The notes beneath the pieces were generated by a model. The model made no database searches, was not told the origin of the DNA, and saw nothing but the letters and a program-made list of their open reading frames with translations. Made by a program: the position numbers and the translations under genes. Source: Myrica gale (lineage: Eukaryota; Streptophyta; Magnoliopsida; Fagales; Myricaceae). From it: a stretch of 64,000 bases of DNA. The stretch is from positions 15,317,501-15,381,500 of the forward strand of contig OZ005600.1 of the NCBI GenBank assembly GCA_963930655.1. Direction: 5' to 3'. Of this stretch, positions 24,020 to 36,302 are shown piece after piece (the first letter of the stretch is position 1; the number at the start of each line of letters is the position of its first letter).

Positions 24020-25195
24020 GTAGCTCTATCTGATCATCAAATTAGTACAGACATAAATCATCAAATGATCGTGTCTGGGAGCTTAATGCTTACAAATTAA
24101 TACTCAATCCCAAAATATCACCATATTAGTGGGTCCATTTAGTACCACGTACGTGAACAGTAAGTCCTTGATGCATTACATACAGTACAAAGTCGACGCA
24201 ATACAAGACTTCACTTTTGCTATGTGCTCGAACGTGTTAAGCCACTTCACTTCCCTTTGCGTAGAAAATTCATCAAAGTAGGGACGCTTAGTTCCCAAAG
24301 CCACTTATTTGGCATAGTTCTCGTGGTTTCGTTTAATTTGTCTTTTTTTTTCCTGGTGAAGTGATGGGGTGGGGTTAGTATTTAATTTTGCGATTCGAAA
24401 CCCATTTGAAGGATACTGTTTATATTTTGTAACATCTTGTCACTCCTGGCCTTCAACATCAGAATTCAGACCTCTACCTAGTGATAAACGGACAAGAATG
24501 TTTCCAGACCATATTATAAAGTCACGATGAAAAGCTTACCTGTACGTAGGAGAGCCATTTCATGAATATTCTTAGAAAATGGCCGTAGCTGTGAAAATTA
24601 AGTCCTAAAAACCTGTGGTTTGGGTTGGGCTGGAATTACAAATATATATATTGTCATCTTTTTTTTCTCGATAATATATTGTCATCCAAATGGTAATTCT
24701 ATTTGTTTCCATTTAATTTATTACTTTACGATATCCTATTTTAATGCGATTTTTATGATGATCTTAAGAAAAATTACAGAAATTCATGACAAATTATCGC
24801 TCAGCTCTTTGGCTACCTATGACGTAATAGAAGCGTAATATAATATTAGATGGCTCATGGCTAAATGAAAGTTGAAGCGCATACCCAATAAAAAAACAAA
24901 AGGTTAAACTTCCTTTCTGAAAGGATAATGATGGGTTAGATCTTGGGTGCTCCTTCCTCGAGATCATGCTAGATTATGACAGAACCACGTGCCAATTTCT
25001 CTTTTCCAACTTGACGGCCGATGACTTATATGGATGACGTTCCCACGCATGACGACTCCATTAGTGCGCCCATTTGTCGTTGCGATTCTCGCACTTTTTC
25101 AAGGGTATATACAAGTGTCAAGAAGGAAAGCCATCTTCATACGATTAGGATTAAGTTCATGGGATTCTTGGTCGTAAACTTACCAGGAAAAGGAA
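24020..25195 (+). promoter_or_regulatory. upstream region of the bHLH gene
   Basis: Intergenic DNA between CACTA copy 1 and the bHLH start. No separate gene is supported. A frame at 25021-25233 overlaps exon 1 in another phase and is rejected. Promoter elements cannot be fixed by eye. CACTA copy 1 ends 1.18 kb upstream of the start codon. Confidence 0.4.
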
Positions 25196-26123
25196 ATGGA
25201 TCAGCGAAGTCAACCAACTTCAACCAAAATTGAAAGAAGGATAATAGAGAAAAATAGGAGAAATCAGATGAAATTCCTCTTCTCTCGGCTCAATTCTCTC
25301 CTCCCAAGCCAGAAGTCCAAGGTATATATATACATGTGCCTCTGTCTCTCTCTCTGAACAAGACAAAAACTGTTCTTTTTCTTTAATTTCAGAAGATTAA
25401 TGTTGTTTCTTTGTTCTAGTAAGTTGGTCGGCATGCAAGTGAAAGTGTATATATATAGGTGCTTCCAGAAAAAACATCTCATGTATATTTTCTTGTAAAT
25501 GCAGGAGCCATTATCACTACCTGATCAGGTGGATGAAGCTATAAACTATATCAGAAGTCTAGAGGAAAAGCTAAAGAAATATCAGGAGAGGAAGGAAAGC
25601 TTAATGGGCAGAAAAAGGTCATATACCTGTACGACTTATGAAGCCATAGCGAGCCCAAAATCGCCGCAAATCGAAATTCGTGAAATGGGTTCCTCTCTGC
25701 AGATCGTTTTGATAACTGGACTGGACAATCAGTACATCTTCTATGAAGCTATTCACATTCTTCATGAAGAACAAACGGATGTCCTGACTGCCAATTTTTC
25801 AATTGCTGGGGACTCGATTTTCCATGTAGTCCATGCAGAGGTATTATGCTCCACCAGAGCTTCTGTTAATTTCTAAAGGAAACATCCTCTTACCAGGATC
25901 TTATCTTTCCTTCCCTTTTTCTTTTTAACTGAATATCAGGTACTGCATATTAACATTTGTTTGCTTTCTTTTGGTGTAGATTGTCGGATCTTCATTCGAT
26001 TTTGGAGCTACAAAAATAACTGAGAGACTCAAGAGATTAGTTTACGGATCCACTAGCGATTTAGAACTACAGCCTGCAGACCTTTGGGACTACAATATCC
26101 ATCCTGACCCGTGGGATTTCTAA
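25196..26123 (+). CDS. bHLH transcription factor, bHLH162-like, 201 aa
   Basis: Three exons join in frame: 25196-25321, 25505-25840 and 25980-26123, totalling 606 nt with TAA. Donors are GGTATATA and GGTATTAT; acceptors are ATGCAG and GTGTAG. Exon 1 gives the basic region KIERRIIEKNRRNQMK and helix 1 (FSRLNSLLPS). Exon 2 gives helix 2 (SLPDQVDEAINYIRSLEEKL), then the family's RKRSYTCTT box and an ACT-like C-terminal domain (IEIREMGSSLQIVLITGLDN, FYEAIHILHEEQ). Exon 3 ends ELQPADLWDYNIHPDPWDF. The basic region keeps Glu and Arg-Arg but has Ile where classic E-box binders have His, as is usual in this subgroup. The product should act in the nucleus as a dimer. The exact paralogue is uncertain. 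The reading frame and splice sites are intact, so it is likely functional. Confidence 0.9.
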
Positions 26124-27116
26124 CGATAACAATCAGAAGGGTTAAAATCCCATGAAGCCAGATGATTTTCTACACTAAGTTGTAGAAGTAAAGGAAACCC
26201 TATATATTTATGGAAATGTTAGCCATGTATTGCCGTGTATGATGACTAATTCAAAGATGATATAAAGTTTATCTTACTTTGGACTCCATGGATTTTCAGC
26301 CCTAGCTTGTCCTACAATAGTCTAATTAGGAAGCAGATAAGAAGCATCGATCGGAACTCAACTTCATGAGGGATTTTGTGAATTATTCTTCCTAAAACAG
26401 TTTCTTAATTGCTCATTTATATTTGTATTGTTAAACCCATAATGATCATAAGATCAACCTCATGGTTTTTTCTTACTTAAAGCATAGTTTATTAGGGAGA
26501 CATGAGTTCTTCATGATCATCATATGATCATAGTTAGAGTTTGAGAATAAACAATTTTTAAGGCCCTAATACAAGAAATTATTTCACAAAATGAAGCTTT
26601 ATATATGAAATATGTTTTTTTCCCTCTAAGCATCACTTCTACTTGGGGCTACTTTTTTGTTTTGTTTTTTTTTTTCATTTTTCTAATCAGACACTCTTAC
26701 TTGGGGTTTTTTTGGAGATAAGGCCCTTGAGCAGCCGCCTATGTTGCTTATCCCTTGAGCCGACCTTGGTGATCACACACTTTTCTTTCATGCGGGAATA
26801 GAAGAGCTATATTATAAATCGCAAGAAGCATATAAATATAAAATATTCCTAATCTAATTTGCCTACAAAAAAATAAAACTGAAACCCTATGTGTTACTCC
26901 ACTTACATTGCCAAATATCGAGAAAAGATTGAGATCCTAGCTAGCTAGGTTGTTATGTCATTCTAAAATCTTTCAATATGACTTTTCTTTTGTAAGAGAA
27001 GTGGTGACCTCGTCTTGCTTACTGGGAGAGAGGAAGCTTCCGAACCACCTTTTCCAGTCAGGGAGCAAGTGATCACTCAGCAATAAACACTAACGGAAAG
27101 CGGCCGGGAATGAGTA
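26124..27116. other. 3' flank of the bHLH gene, no further gene
   Basis: AT-rich DNA with several T runs. Possible polyadenylation signals follow the TAA but none is decisive. No mobile-element termini were found before CACTA copy 2. Confidence 0.55.
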
Positions 27117-28051
27117 ACTCACTACAAGAAATTATGCTTTATGTGACAAAATTTTGGGTGTCAAACCAAATTTTTTCACCTAAAGTGAACTTTTCATGAA
27201 AAAATATTAATTTCGTCACCCAAAACCATCGAAGAACGCCAAAATCGTCCGGACCGGTCACAAACACGTTCAGACGTATTTATGGTGTGACGACATACAC
27301 ACGTCGCGAATGAGTGACGATAAAAATCGTTACAAAAACAATACATACCGTCCGGACTCCACAATACCACGTCCGGACTCTATGCTGGGTGACAAATTGC
27401 AAATCGTCTTAACTGAGTGACAATTAGAATCGTCACAATTTTTTCAATACAGTACAAACGGGTAAAGTTCTAGATCCATTTCGAATCTATCGGCATATTT
27501 AATGGCGTTAAATTTGATTGGGCCACGTGTAAGGAAAAAGCATAAACACGTTCGAACGGTTATAAATTACATTCGGACGGGTACAATGGACGATTAGACT
27601 TTGTGAAGATCACAAACTCTCTCTCCTCTCTTAATCTTTTCTCCCAAACACTCTCGTCTCTCAAACTTCTCTTCCAAAGACTTCTCATTCAAGATCTCTC
27701 AAACAACATTCAGGTAAAAAAATTTCCATGAGTTCGCTTCTTAATTTCATACATTTGAATTCAATATTGTCCGCTATTTAATTTTTTGGTTGTTTTCGTT
27801 GATAAAATTAAGTTGCTTTGGTTTGGTTCATCGAAATATCATTTAGACGGTGTTAAACGCAGTCCAGACTGTTTTTCACAACGTGCGGACTATTTTTCGC
27901 AGCATCCGGACTGTTGTTCACAACGTCCAGACTGTGTTTCACAACGTCGGGACTATTTTTATCTGTTTGGACGGTATATAATTTAAACGACAAAGTTTGA
28001 TTTTCGTTCGACCGTTTTTCATAAGGTTCAGACGGTTTTTTTAGGTTGCTA

Positions 28052-28441
28052 ATGGAACACTCAGGGAGAAATAGAACCAATGTCGAGAGACAAACAGAGC
28101 AACCAGCTTGGGCGGACACCTTTTTAATGGAGTTGAGGGAGAGTATTCGGGAAATAGTGATGCCGACACATTCGTTGTGTACGACGCTCCAATGACGCTT
28201 GACTGGTCTAGAGACCAAACTTACTCTAATGGATAGGGCTCTGATGGAAGAGCTCAATATTATGCGGAGGGAGCTGTTCTCCATGAGAGAGCAATTGTCT
28301 GAGTTGTCCCGATCTGTCCATACCATTCCGATACAGTTACAGACACTCGTTCGACGAGTGGATAATATGGAGGAGCATTTGGCACATGTTAGTGACGGCC
28401 TCGGTTTAGATCTGGACGAGCCAGCTATCGATTTAGACTAG
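28052..28441 (+). pseudogene. CACTA family A gene 1, small coiled-coil protein, one stop
   Basis: A 129-codon frame from ATG to TAG is broken by a single TGA at 28193-28195, where copy 1 has TGC. It reads MEHSGRNRTNVERQTEQPAW, then LMELRESIREIV, MDRALMEELNIMRRELFSM, REQLSELSRSVH, VRRVDNMEEHLAHVSDGLG and an acidic end (LDLDEPAIDLD). Leu and Met spacing suggests a coiled coil. Both copies keep most of the frame, which supports a real gene. No family was recognised. Confidence 0.6.
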
Positions 28442-29785
28442 TTTCTTTTTTATGTTTTATTAGTATTAATTATTTACATATCGTTTAAAAGACCGTCTAG
28501 GCTTGTACTTGACATTATCATCGTATTTTTCGTTCGGTATTTTGGATTATTTTTTATATTTTAAATTAGTTTATATTCTTTCACTTGATAAAATTTAGTA
28601 TAATTTAAAAGGATAAGTAGTACGATAAAATAGGCGATTAGTACAAGTGTTATGTTAGTACAACATGCAGTGTAATTATAGTTAAATAGATTTTTTACTG
28701 TTACTAATTTTAACTTAATTCACTGAAATTAATTTTCTTCACATAATTAAATTAACAAATACGTCGTTCGAACGACAACCATAACGTCGGGACTATATAT
28801 CAAATAAGAGTTCGAACATAGAGGGATAGGGTCCGGATTGTTATCCTTAGGCAACACCGTTGGGACGGATGAGCAACACATCTGCCTCCTATGTAACCGT
28901 CGCATGATTTACACGTGTTTACGTTACAAGATGGTGGGAAACAGTTGTGCAAGTCCGAACGTGTTCGGAGGTGTGGGTCAGCCAAACGAGTGGTGCCACG
29001 TCGCGCAGTTTAGAAGTAAATAAGTTTGAACGTCTAAAACGCGTCCGGACGTATTTAGTGTGCCGAACCGTTTTAAACGGTTTAAATTTAGGCATTTAAT
29101 ACGTGTGCGTTGATTGGGCCACGTGTGTAAACTAGCGTCCGGACTTTTCGTATAGAGTCTGGAAGGGGAGACAAGTTTTGAAATAAGCCGAACAATTTGA
29201 CATTTTCATAACAAACCATTCGTTTCTTCAAAATCTCATAGCTCTCAAACCTTTTCTTCTCAAATCTTCACATAATATCACTATTTCGATGCTCTGATCT
29301 CGTTAAGGTATGTTTTATTTACTTTTAACATGATTTTAGCCATAAAATTTAATTTTTTATAGTTTTTACGTATAGATTTTCAATTCCATTTTTTACATTG
29401 TACATTGTGTTTTTTGATTGATTTTTACGTAGAAATTGATTTTGTTAATTGTTAGCACTGTTTTGAGTATGATAGTTTGTGTTTTGGTTTTATTTTTGGG
29501 CGTGTGTGGTGGTGGAGGGACGCTGCCATGGTTGAGTTAACCCGGCAGTCACATAGCGTCCGGACTGTTACGTTAGAGTTCGAACCCTTACATTAGATTC
29601 CGGATGTTAATGTTTAAAGTCCGGACTTCTACGTTTGAGGGCGGACCCTTACGTTAGTGTCCAGACGTTAATGTTTAACGGCCGGACTTTTTCGAATGTC
29701 GTTCGGAGGAAAAAGTTGTCGTTTATTGTTTGTCCGGACACAATGTTAAGGGCGTTCGGCCTGGTTTATTTATGTTCGGACGCAC

Positions 29786-30870
29786 TTTTGAGGGCTGGAT
29801 GCTTCCAGAGGTGGTAGAGGAGATTGGTTGGCTTCCCCTAATTCATAGGACCGGGTATGCATCGAAAAACCTGGTGCGGGAGTTTTATTGTGCCATTTTG
29901 TGGGCGACGGACAACGAGGAGGCTAGTATGGAGGTCACAGTCCGTAATGTTTCGATCGTATTCTCGCCGGACGAGTTGGCGAGATTCTTAGGGTACGAGC
30001 GAGATTTGACAGTGTGCCCAAACCTGCCGATGAGCATAGAGGGTCGGCCTTCTAAGCCGAGGTATTCTGGACCATGCTAGGTGCTGATACAACCATTTTG
30101 GACGGAGCTTATATGGTACACGGGCAGCTGCGTCCTTTCTGGTGGATCATGCACCTGATCTTATGCCCCACCATCGACCCGAGGAAGCACAGTACAGAGC
30201 TGTCTTATAGCCAGGCGGAGTTATTGTACATGGTCGTTGTTCGGGGGCTAGCTGTTGATATGACATCCTACATTTATCAATCCGTTCGTGCGGAGGCGCT
30301 GAAGATGGATGCTACGACTTCATTGCCGCACGGGATTCTGCTGACCCAGTTCTTGCACTCCTTGCTAGTACTGAGGGTTTTGACGAGCCCAGGGCTTTTC
30401 AACATAGGTGTATAAACAAGATAACGCTCTCCAAATCGATGGCTCAGACACGCCGAGCACTGAATGACGCTCGGGCTGCTAGAGTTAGACGACAGGAGCA
30501 GCCTGCGGTGGCGAGGCAACAGCAAGATCCTTGCCAGAACTCGACCCAGAGATTTGCCACAGAGCGACCTGGTTGGATGGAAGACATGATGATGTAGCTG
30601 ATAGAGTGGATGCAATCGGTCTTGAAGCCCACCCACGAGATGTTCAATGATATCAGTTTACGGCTGACACCTTTGGAGAATAAGGACGTGAACATTGACT
30701 CTGAGTGGAAGAAGGAGATCACCTAGATTTGGGAGGCCATGAGGAAAGCTGCAAGCAGTACTGAGTTAGTTGCATTGAGTCGACAAATAGTGGAAATGGA
30801 GTACCTAAGACAAATCAGTGACGTTCTAAATATTACGGATGATGGCGATGATGAAGATGATGACCTGTAG
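29786..30870 (+). pseudogene. CACTA family A gene 2, Transposase_32-like protein
   Basis: This copy lacks the first part seen at 21077 but keeps the 3' part that copy 1 lost. Landmarks are EVVEEIGWLPLIHRTGYASK, LVREFYCAILWATDNEE, VRNVSIVFSPDELARFLGYE, LRPFWWIMHLILCPTIDPRK, AELLYMVVVRGLAVDMTSYI, SKSMAQTRRALNDARAARVR and an acidic C-terminus (DDGDDEDDDL) ending in TAG. One missing base near 30058 and another shift near 30370 break the frame. In-frame TAGs occur near 30596 and 30724. It fits PF20167 by pattern. The C-terminal helical and acidic region looks like a coiled-coil tail. Confidence 0.65.
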
Positions 30871-32445
30871 TTTTTTTGTTTATTGTGTTTTCAAGATATT
30901 TTGTTAACATCTATTGGTATTTTGTTTATATCGTTTTTTAAGGAGACGTATTTTAATTTCAAAATACTCATTCAAAAAAAATATTAATATTAGATTAACA
31001 AAATCAAAGTCAAAGTTAACAGAGTCAATTATATTTATTAATAAAAAAGATAGGTATGGAAAGTAAGTCAAAGTTACTCATTCCATACAATATATTTTAA
31101 TTAATGTTACATTTCTAATTTCGGTACACTCATTCAAAAAAATATTAATATTATAACTTAATCCACATAAGATTATTTACATTTTTAACTAACTTTGGTT
31201 ATTTAAAATTTGCTAATAAAGTTAATTAAAAAATTTTAAAAATATCAATATCGTTTTGGAACCGTTCGGACGTTAATTTATACATCCAGACTGTTTAATG
31301 TAAGCTCGAACGGTGATATTTTATAGAAAACAAAACGTCCGAACAATTATTAACACGGTCGCGACTCTTGCAATTCAAAATACCGTTCGGAAGATGTTTT
31401 AAATACGTGCGGACGTTAATGTTTATTATCAGACTCTATCGTCTTGGTGTTTCCTGAAAGGAAACACGTGATGCGAAAGAAGTGTTCGGACGGTCGTTTT
31501 TTGTCCGAACGTTTATGTTAATGAGCATACGCTATTGTTTGAGAATTACTAAAATGATGTGTTGAACTGTAAGATGAAGTGCGGACAGTTACAGAGTCGT
31601 GCGCAATTATATGAAATTTTGGCGAAAACTAATACACGTAAGCGTCCGAACGTTCTATTATGTGTTCGAACGGAATTCAAGCGTATGAAAGTTACAGATT
31701 CGCATACAGTGGAGGAAATACGGGAAAACAAATTAAACGAGAGATTTGAGCACGAGAATCGGAGAGCTGATTTGGGCGTTCAATCTCATTGAAGAGGGTG
31801 TGAAATGAGCATCTCTTTTAGAATTTGAAGTTGGATTGCATTTGAGGGTAGTGGTTTTTAAATTGAATTGTTTTAGGATGAAAAACTTGTATTTGAATAT
31901 ATGAAAGCATGTGTTTTTCGAAATTTTAGGTTCTCAAATGTGTTTATATTTAAGTGTTTGTGATTTTGGTTGATTTTTATAAGCTTTTGGGCTGAAAATT
32001 GAGTTTATGCATCCAAGAACATTCTTGTTCGACAATCGTAGTCGGGACAATTGATTGACCGTTCAGACTAACTTTTGTGGTTCGGACGCTTTGTAAAACA
32101 CGTTTGAACATCTATGTGTATGGTTCGGACCTTTATACTACGTCCGAACGGTATTAGTTGTCATGCCATGCATTCATTTAGTAGCCTTATACCCCGTTTA
32201 AGAATTACGGTGTGAGGGCTCAATAGCAGAGAATAATGTGTTGAATGAATGTCTAACTTTTTACTCAATGTATCTTGGTACGGTTGAGACGATATTTAAT
32301 AGAAAAGATCGAAATTATACCGACATGGATTATCGAAGTTATCGTTTCAATTAAATTTGTGTTTCTATTTTATATTTATTTTGAGTAACAAAATTCATTG
32401 TGTTTTTTTCTCTAATATTGATTTATTTAGTCACAGAACGACGTC
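30871..32445. other. non-coding interior of CACTA copy 2
   Basis: AT-rich DNA with repeated GTTCGGAC and CGTCCGAAC words and a weak frame at 31559-31792 that I do not support. This is where a TNP2-type transposase might be expected in an autonomous element. None is seen. Confidence 0.6.
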
Positions 32446-34140
32446 ATGCCAGCTGAGGGAAACGTCTTCAGTGCGATTCATCAGTTCGAGCTGAGAGTAG
32501 TCCGGGTACACTAGCAGTGTCGGGACCTTCGCTTACGGATAGAAATATATTGTCGTCCCCTTCCACTGCCAGTCCAATAGGCACCCAGAATAGTTGTGCA
32601 TGTAAGTATCTTACCCCATCAATCTTTATTAAATATTATGACTTTTAAATCTCTATGCTTAATTGAATTTTAAATTTATTGTTCTTCATTTGTAGCGACG
32701 TCCGGAATTAGACACGTTCGAGGTAGTACGCGCAGAATTGCCTTACTCAAGGCTCGCACCGGAGGAAAGCTGACCGTCCATATCCCTAACGAACGTACGG
32801 GTGGTGATAACAAGGCGTCCTCAATGCTATCGATTAATATTGGTGCGCTCATTCGACAACATGTCCCATTTCAGAAGAGTAAGTTGAAGGAGGTCCCCGA
32901 CGAGGTTAAATCTTATGTGATGAACCGAGTGTTAGTAAGTATAATTTATTAAATTTTCATTGTTGAAACTTTTTTACATTTCTAACTGTTATATATGTTA
33001 AGGATGAACCGAGTATTGTGACATCAATGATGAACACAACGTAGAGGACGCACAGAAATAGAATGTTCCAGCATAAATCGGTGTTCAATTCCAAAGAAGA
33101 GGCGTTAGAGGACCCATATCCCGATATGAACAAGGAAGAATGGACTCTTGTTTTTTATTTATTCGCGAGCAAGGACTTTTAGGTTAAACATTTGTATTCC
33201 TATTTGAACGTTTATTTTAGCCATATGCTTAATTGTGTTAACAATTGTAAATGTACAATGCAGAAGAAAAGTACAATCAACAAAGAGAATAGAGCTAAGC
33301 TGAAGATTGTACACACATCGGGAGCGAGGTCCTTCCAACGCGCTAGAGCGATGTTAGTAAGTAATAAATTTACGTTTTTATTATTTATTATTTAAATAAA
33401 TGACTTAGGTATTTTAATATACATGTTCTATATTTCTCTTGGTGTACAGAAAAATCCAGAATCTGATGAAATTAGTCCTTTGTTACTTTATAAAAGACGC
33501 ATACTACTAAGGAATGCATGTGGACTTCAGAAGATACACGAGAAAATTTTGTCAGTTGTAACGTTAGTTTTAATGATGCATTCGTATGCGTTTATGTTTC
33601 ATATGTACTATTTTTATCTTCTTTTCTATTTTTTTTAGGAAAACATTGAGGTGTTAAAGTTGTAGGACGAGTTAGAGGGAAAATCATACACCAAAGTAGA
33701 TATCTTCACTAAGGTGTTAGGTACGAAAGCGGGTTACGTGCAAGGTTTTGGCCGTAGTACGATCTGTTGGATCATCTTCATCAGCATCGTCCGTTGATTT
33801 GTCCCGGATATTAGAGGAGGCCAGATTACAGATTGAGGAGATTAGGGCTAGACAGTTGGAATATGAAGCGCTTCTGGTAAAGCGGTCAGATATGGAGCAG
33901 ACGATGCGAGAGCATCTGCAGATGATGGAGGAGCAACAACGGAAGAAAGACAAAGAGCTAATTAAGATGATGGCGGAGCAGCAACAGAAAAAAGACGAAG
34001 AGCACCAGAAGATGATGCAGGAGCAGCAAAGGACCTTAGTGGAACAACAAGAACGGAGGATGCAACTAATGGCGGAGCAGATGCGTGAGCAGCTGATGGA
34101 GCAGATGAAACAGATGCAATCTCGTTTGACACCCAAATGA
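32446..34140 (+). pseudogene. CACTA family A gene 3, Ptta/En/Spm (Transposase_24) protein, six exons
   Basis: Proposed exons are 32446-32601, 32696-32934, 33003-33182, 33264-33356, 33450-33550 and 33639-34140, with GT and AG edges. Exon 2 reads STSGIRHVRGSTRRIALLKA, NIGALIRQHVPFQ and KEVPDEVKSYV. Exon 3 ends NKEEWTLVFYLFASKDF. Exon 4 has NKENRAKLKIVHTSGARSFQ. The last exon has GKSYTKVDIFTKVLGTKAGY and a Gln/Met-rich coiled coil (EEQQRKKDKELIKMM). This order matches PF03004. Lesions: a frameshift in exon 1; TAGs in exon 3, one in the last codon before the donor; a one-base loss in exon 5; a TAG and a 2-bp loss in exon 6. En/Spm-type proteins of this class bind subterminal repeats. Confidence 0.75.
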
Positions 34141-35004
34141 AAATTTGGGTACATTCTTGTATTTTTACTACTTTGTCAGTACTTATCGATTATGTATTTT
34201 ATTTACTTTTAATAACGATTATATATTTGTAGATATTTTATTATATTAGGAGCAGTGAATATCTTTATATTTTATATTATTTAATAAATTTTAATTAAAT
34301 TAATTCAAATATATAGAAAACCGTTCGAACGGTTTTTAAATGACGTTCGCATTGACCTTTTTTGTTGCTAGCGTGCGCACACATAACTATTTGTCCGCAC
34401 ACTTTGCTTTAAATTCGCTAGTACGAACGGTGAGTATCACGTCCACAGGGTCTTTCAATAAGAAATCGTGCACACGATACACCAACATGTTCGAACGTGT
34501 TCAATGTACAAAGAATTCGAACTATATACGTAAAGGTTCGAATGGAGTTCTCAGATGACAAAAAATATTTTCATCATAATGAAACTACGATGCAGACGTC
34601 TTCACAAATGCGTCCGGACATATTGACATCATCGTTCGGACGTTGATGTGCAGCGGCGCAGACGCTTATTGCGTGATAAAATGTATTTCGTCACATTGGA
34701 TTAATTGTTCGCATGAGCTGTACGAACGTATAGAGAGAACATTCACACAGCTCATGTGAACGGATGGACTGTACTGGGCATGACGATTTTGAATTTCATC
34801 AGTATGACATCAAACCGTTGGGACGGTTTTATAAACCGTCCAAACGGTTTTGAGTGACAGAACACAAAAATCGTCACCTAAAACATTGGCTGACGGGCTT
34901 TAGGTGACAACAGGTTTTTGTCACCCAAAACCTTAGCTGACGAAATTAGTACTTTGGGTGACAAAAAAAATTTGTCACCCAAAGTATTTTTTCTTGTAGT
35001 GACT

Positions 35005-36302
35005 ATCCCTTACGGGTGCTTGTTTTTGTCTCTGCAAAATGCTTAAATTCCTGAAAGTTCAGGTAAGCATTCAATGCAGTTTTAATAAACAGTTGATCGC
35101 TTGCTCGACAGAATGTCTCGCTCGCTTGCTTGCCGGTAGCAAGAATGGGGGGTCCTCCCCCTAGTCCCGTTTCTAACACTAACTACAAAGAAGCTCTTCC
35201 CCAAGTGGCATAAGCAAGCCATCATATATGAAGAAGAAGGTGAGGCAGAAGACAGACCAAAAGCCGCGTTTTTTCCATCCAGAGAACTTGACATGATAGG
35301 GGTGTTCCATGAATTCGAAGTACAACATTTACCGAAGTAACTTAGTACATCTGGGAGGATTTCGAAATAAATAAAATGAAAATTGTACGTCAATTGAAAG
35401 TCTTATGTTTGTGCGTAGTTAATTACCAACGTATCAAACGATCAAGAACTTTACATTTTGTGGAAGAATTCTAGTGATTTTACTATATATATAGGATGTT
35501 TAGGCTAGCTATAGCACAATATTGCAAATTTTAAACTTTATCTTTGATCTTATCGTTTTGTATCTCATATTTTTAAGAGTCTTTTATAGTTCTAAAGTAG
35601 TATTAAGGGTAGTTTTCAATCAAGAATCTAATTGGTTAATGATTTCATTTTTGGAATGTGTATATTTTAAATACTTTTGTGGGTTCTTAAGTGTACTATT
35701 TATTTATGCTATTATGTACGAAAAAATTATAGTATGTTTTCTTGAATCAAGCCTTTTGACTTTTAGCAAAGAATGTATATTTTGGGACGGATGTAATGGT
35801 CGAAAAAGGTGTCACTTGGCATGGCAAAATATTTTTTTATGTCCCGAAAAGAATGACTCTAAATTTGAAAAGATGATAAGAATGACTTACTATCCATTTT
35901 AAAATTCATACATATTCTAGAAGTATTCAAATTCAAAACTTTAAAATCTAAAACGATAAAGATAAAACATATTTTCTTTAAATTTCAAACACATTTAAAG
36001 AAAGATAACCTTTTCAAATCAAATCAATATTTCAAACTTTAAACACTTTTAAAATATGATAAAATTTTCAAATAATTTGAAATTCAATAAAAATAATATT
36101 TAAATAATAAGAAGAAAAATCGGGGTGCTAAAATCTCCCCTCATCAAATCAATAAACAATCTCGATAACAAAATCAAGTTTAAAACTTGAAAACAATTGA
36201 ACAAAAACACTTCGTTTAGAACGCTTTAAAAAACCGCAAAAATAACAAAGAAATCTCTCAATATAACTGAAACTCTAAGCCTTCTCTCAGCTACCCACTC
36301 AG
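35005..36302. other. intergenic, no gene recognised
   Basis: 35080-35340 is moderately GC-rich but no known protein is read from either strand. 35500-36300 is AT-rich. Open frames of 103-126 codons here lack recognisable domains. Confidence 0.55.

Larger units (their letters stand above)
27120..35001 (+). mobile_element. CACTA element, family A copy 2 (7.9 kb)
   Basis: The left end is CACTACAAGAAATTATGC and the right end, read inward, is CACTACAAGAAAAAATAC. The TSD ACT is at 27117-27119 and 35002-35004. Flanking DNA differs from that of copy 1, so the two are separate insertions in the same orientation. Gene order is coiled coil (28052-28441), Transposase_32-like (29786-30870), then a spliced Ptta/En/Spm gene (32446-34140). 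GTCCGGAC-type words are dense outside the genes. No TNP2-like catalytic transposase is readable, so it is likely non-autonomous as well as mutated. Confidence 0.93.

Noticed and set aside
25021..25233. 70-codon plus frame just upstream of the bHLH gene
   Set aside because: It overlaps bHLH exon 1 in another phase, while the exon 1 frame encodes a clear basic region and joins exon 2 in phase.
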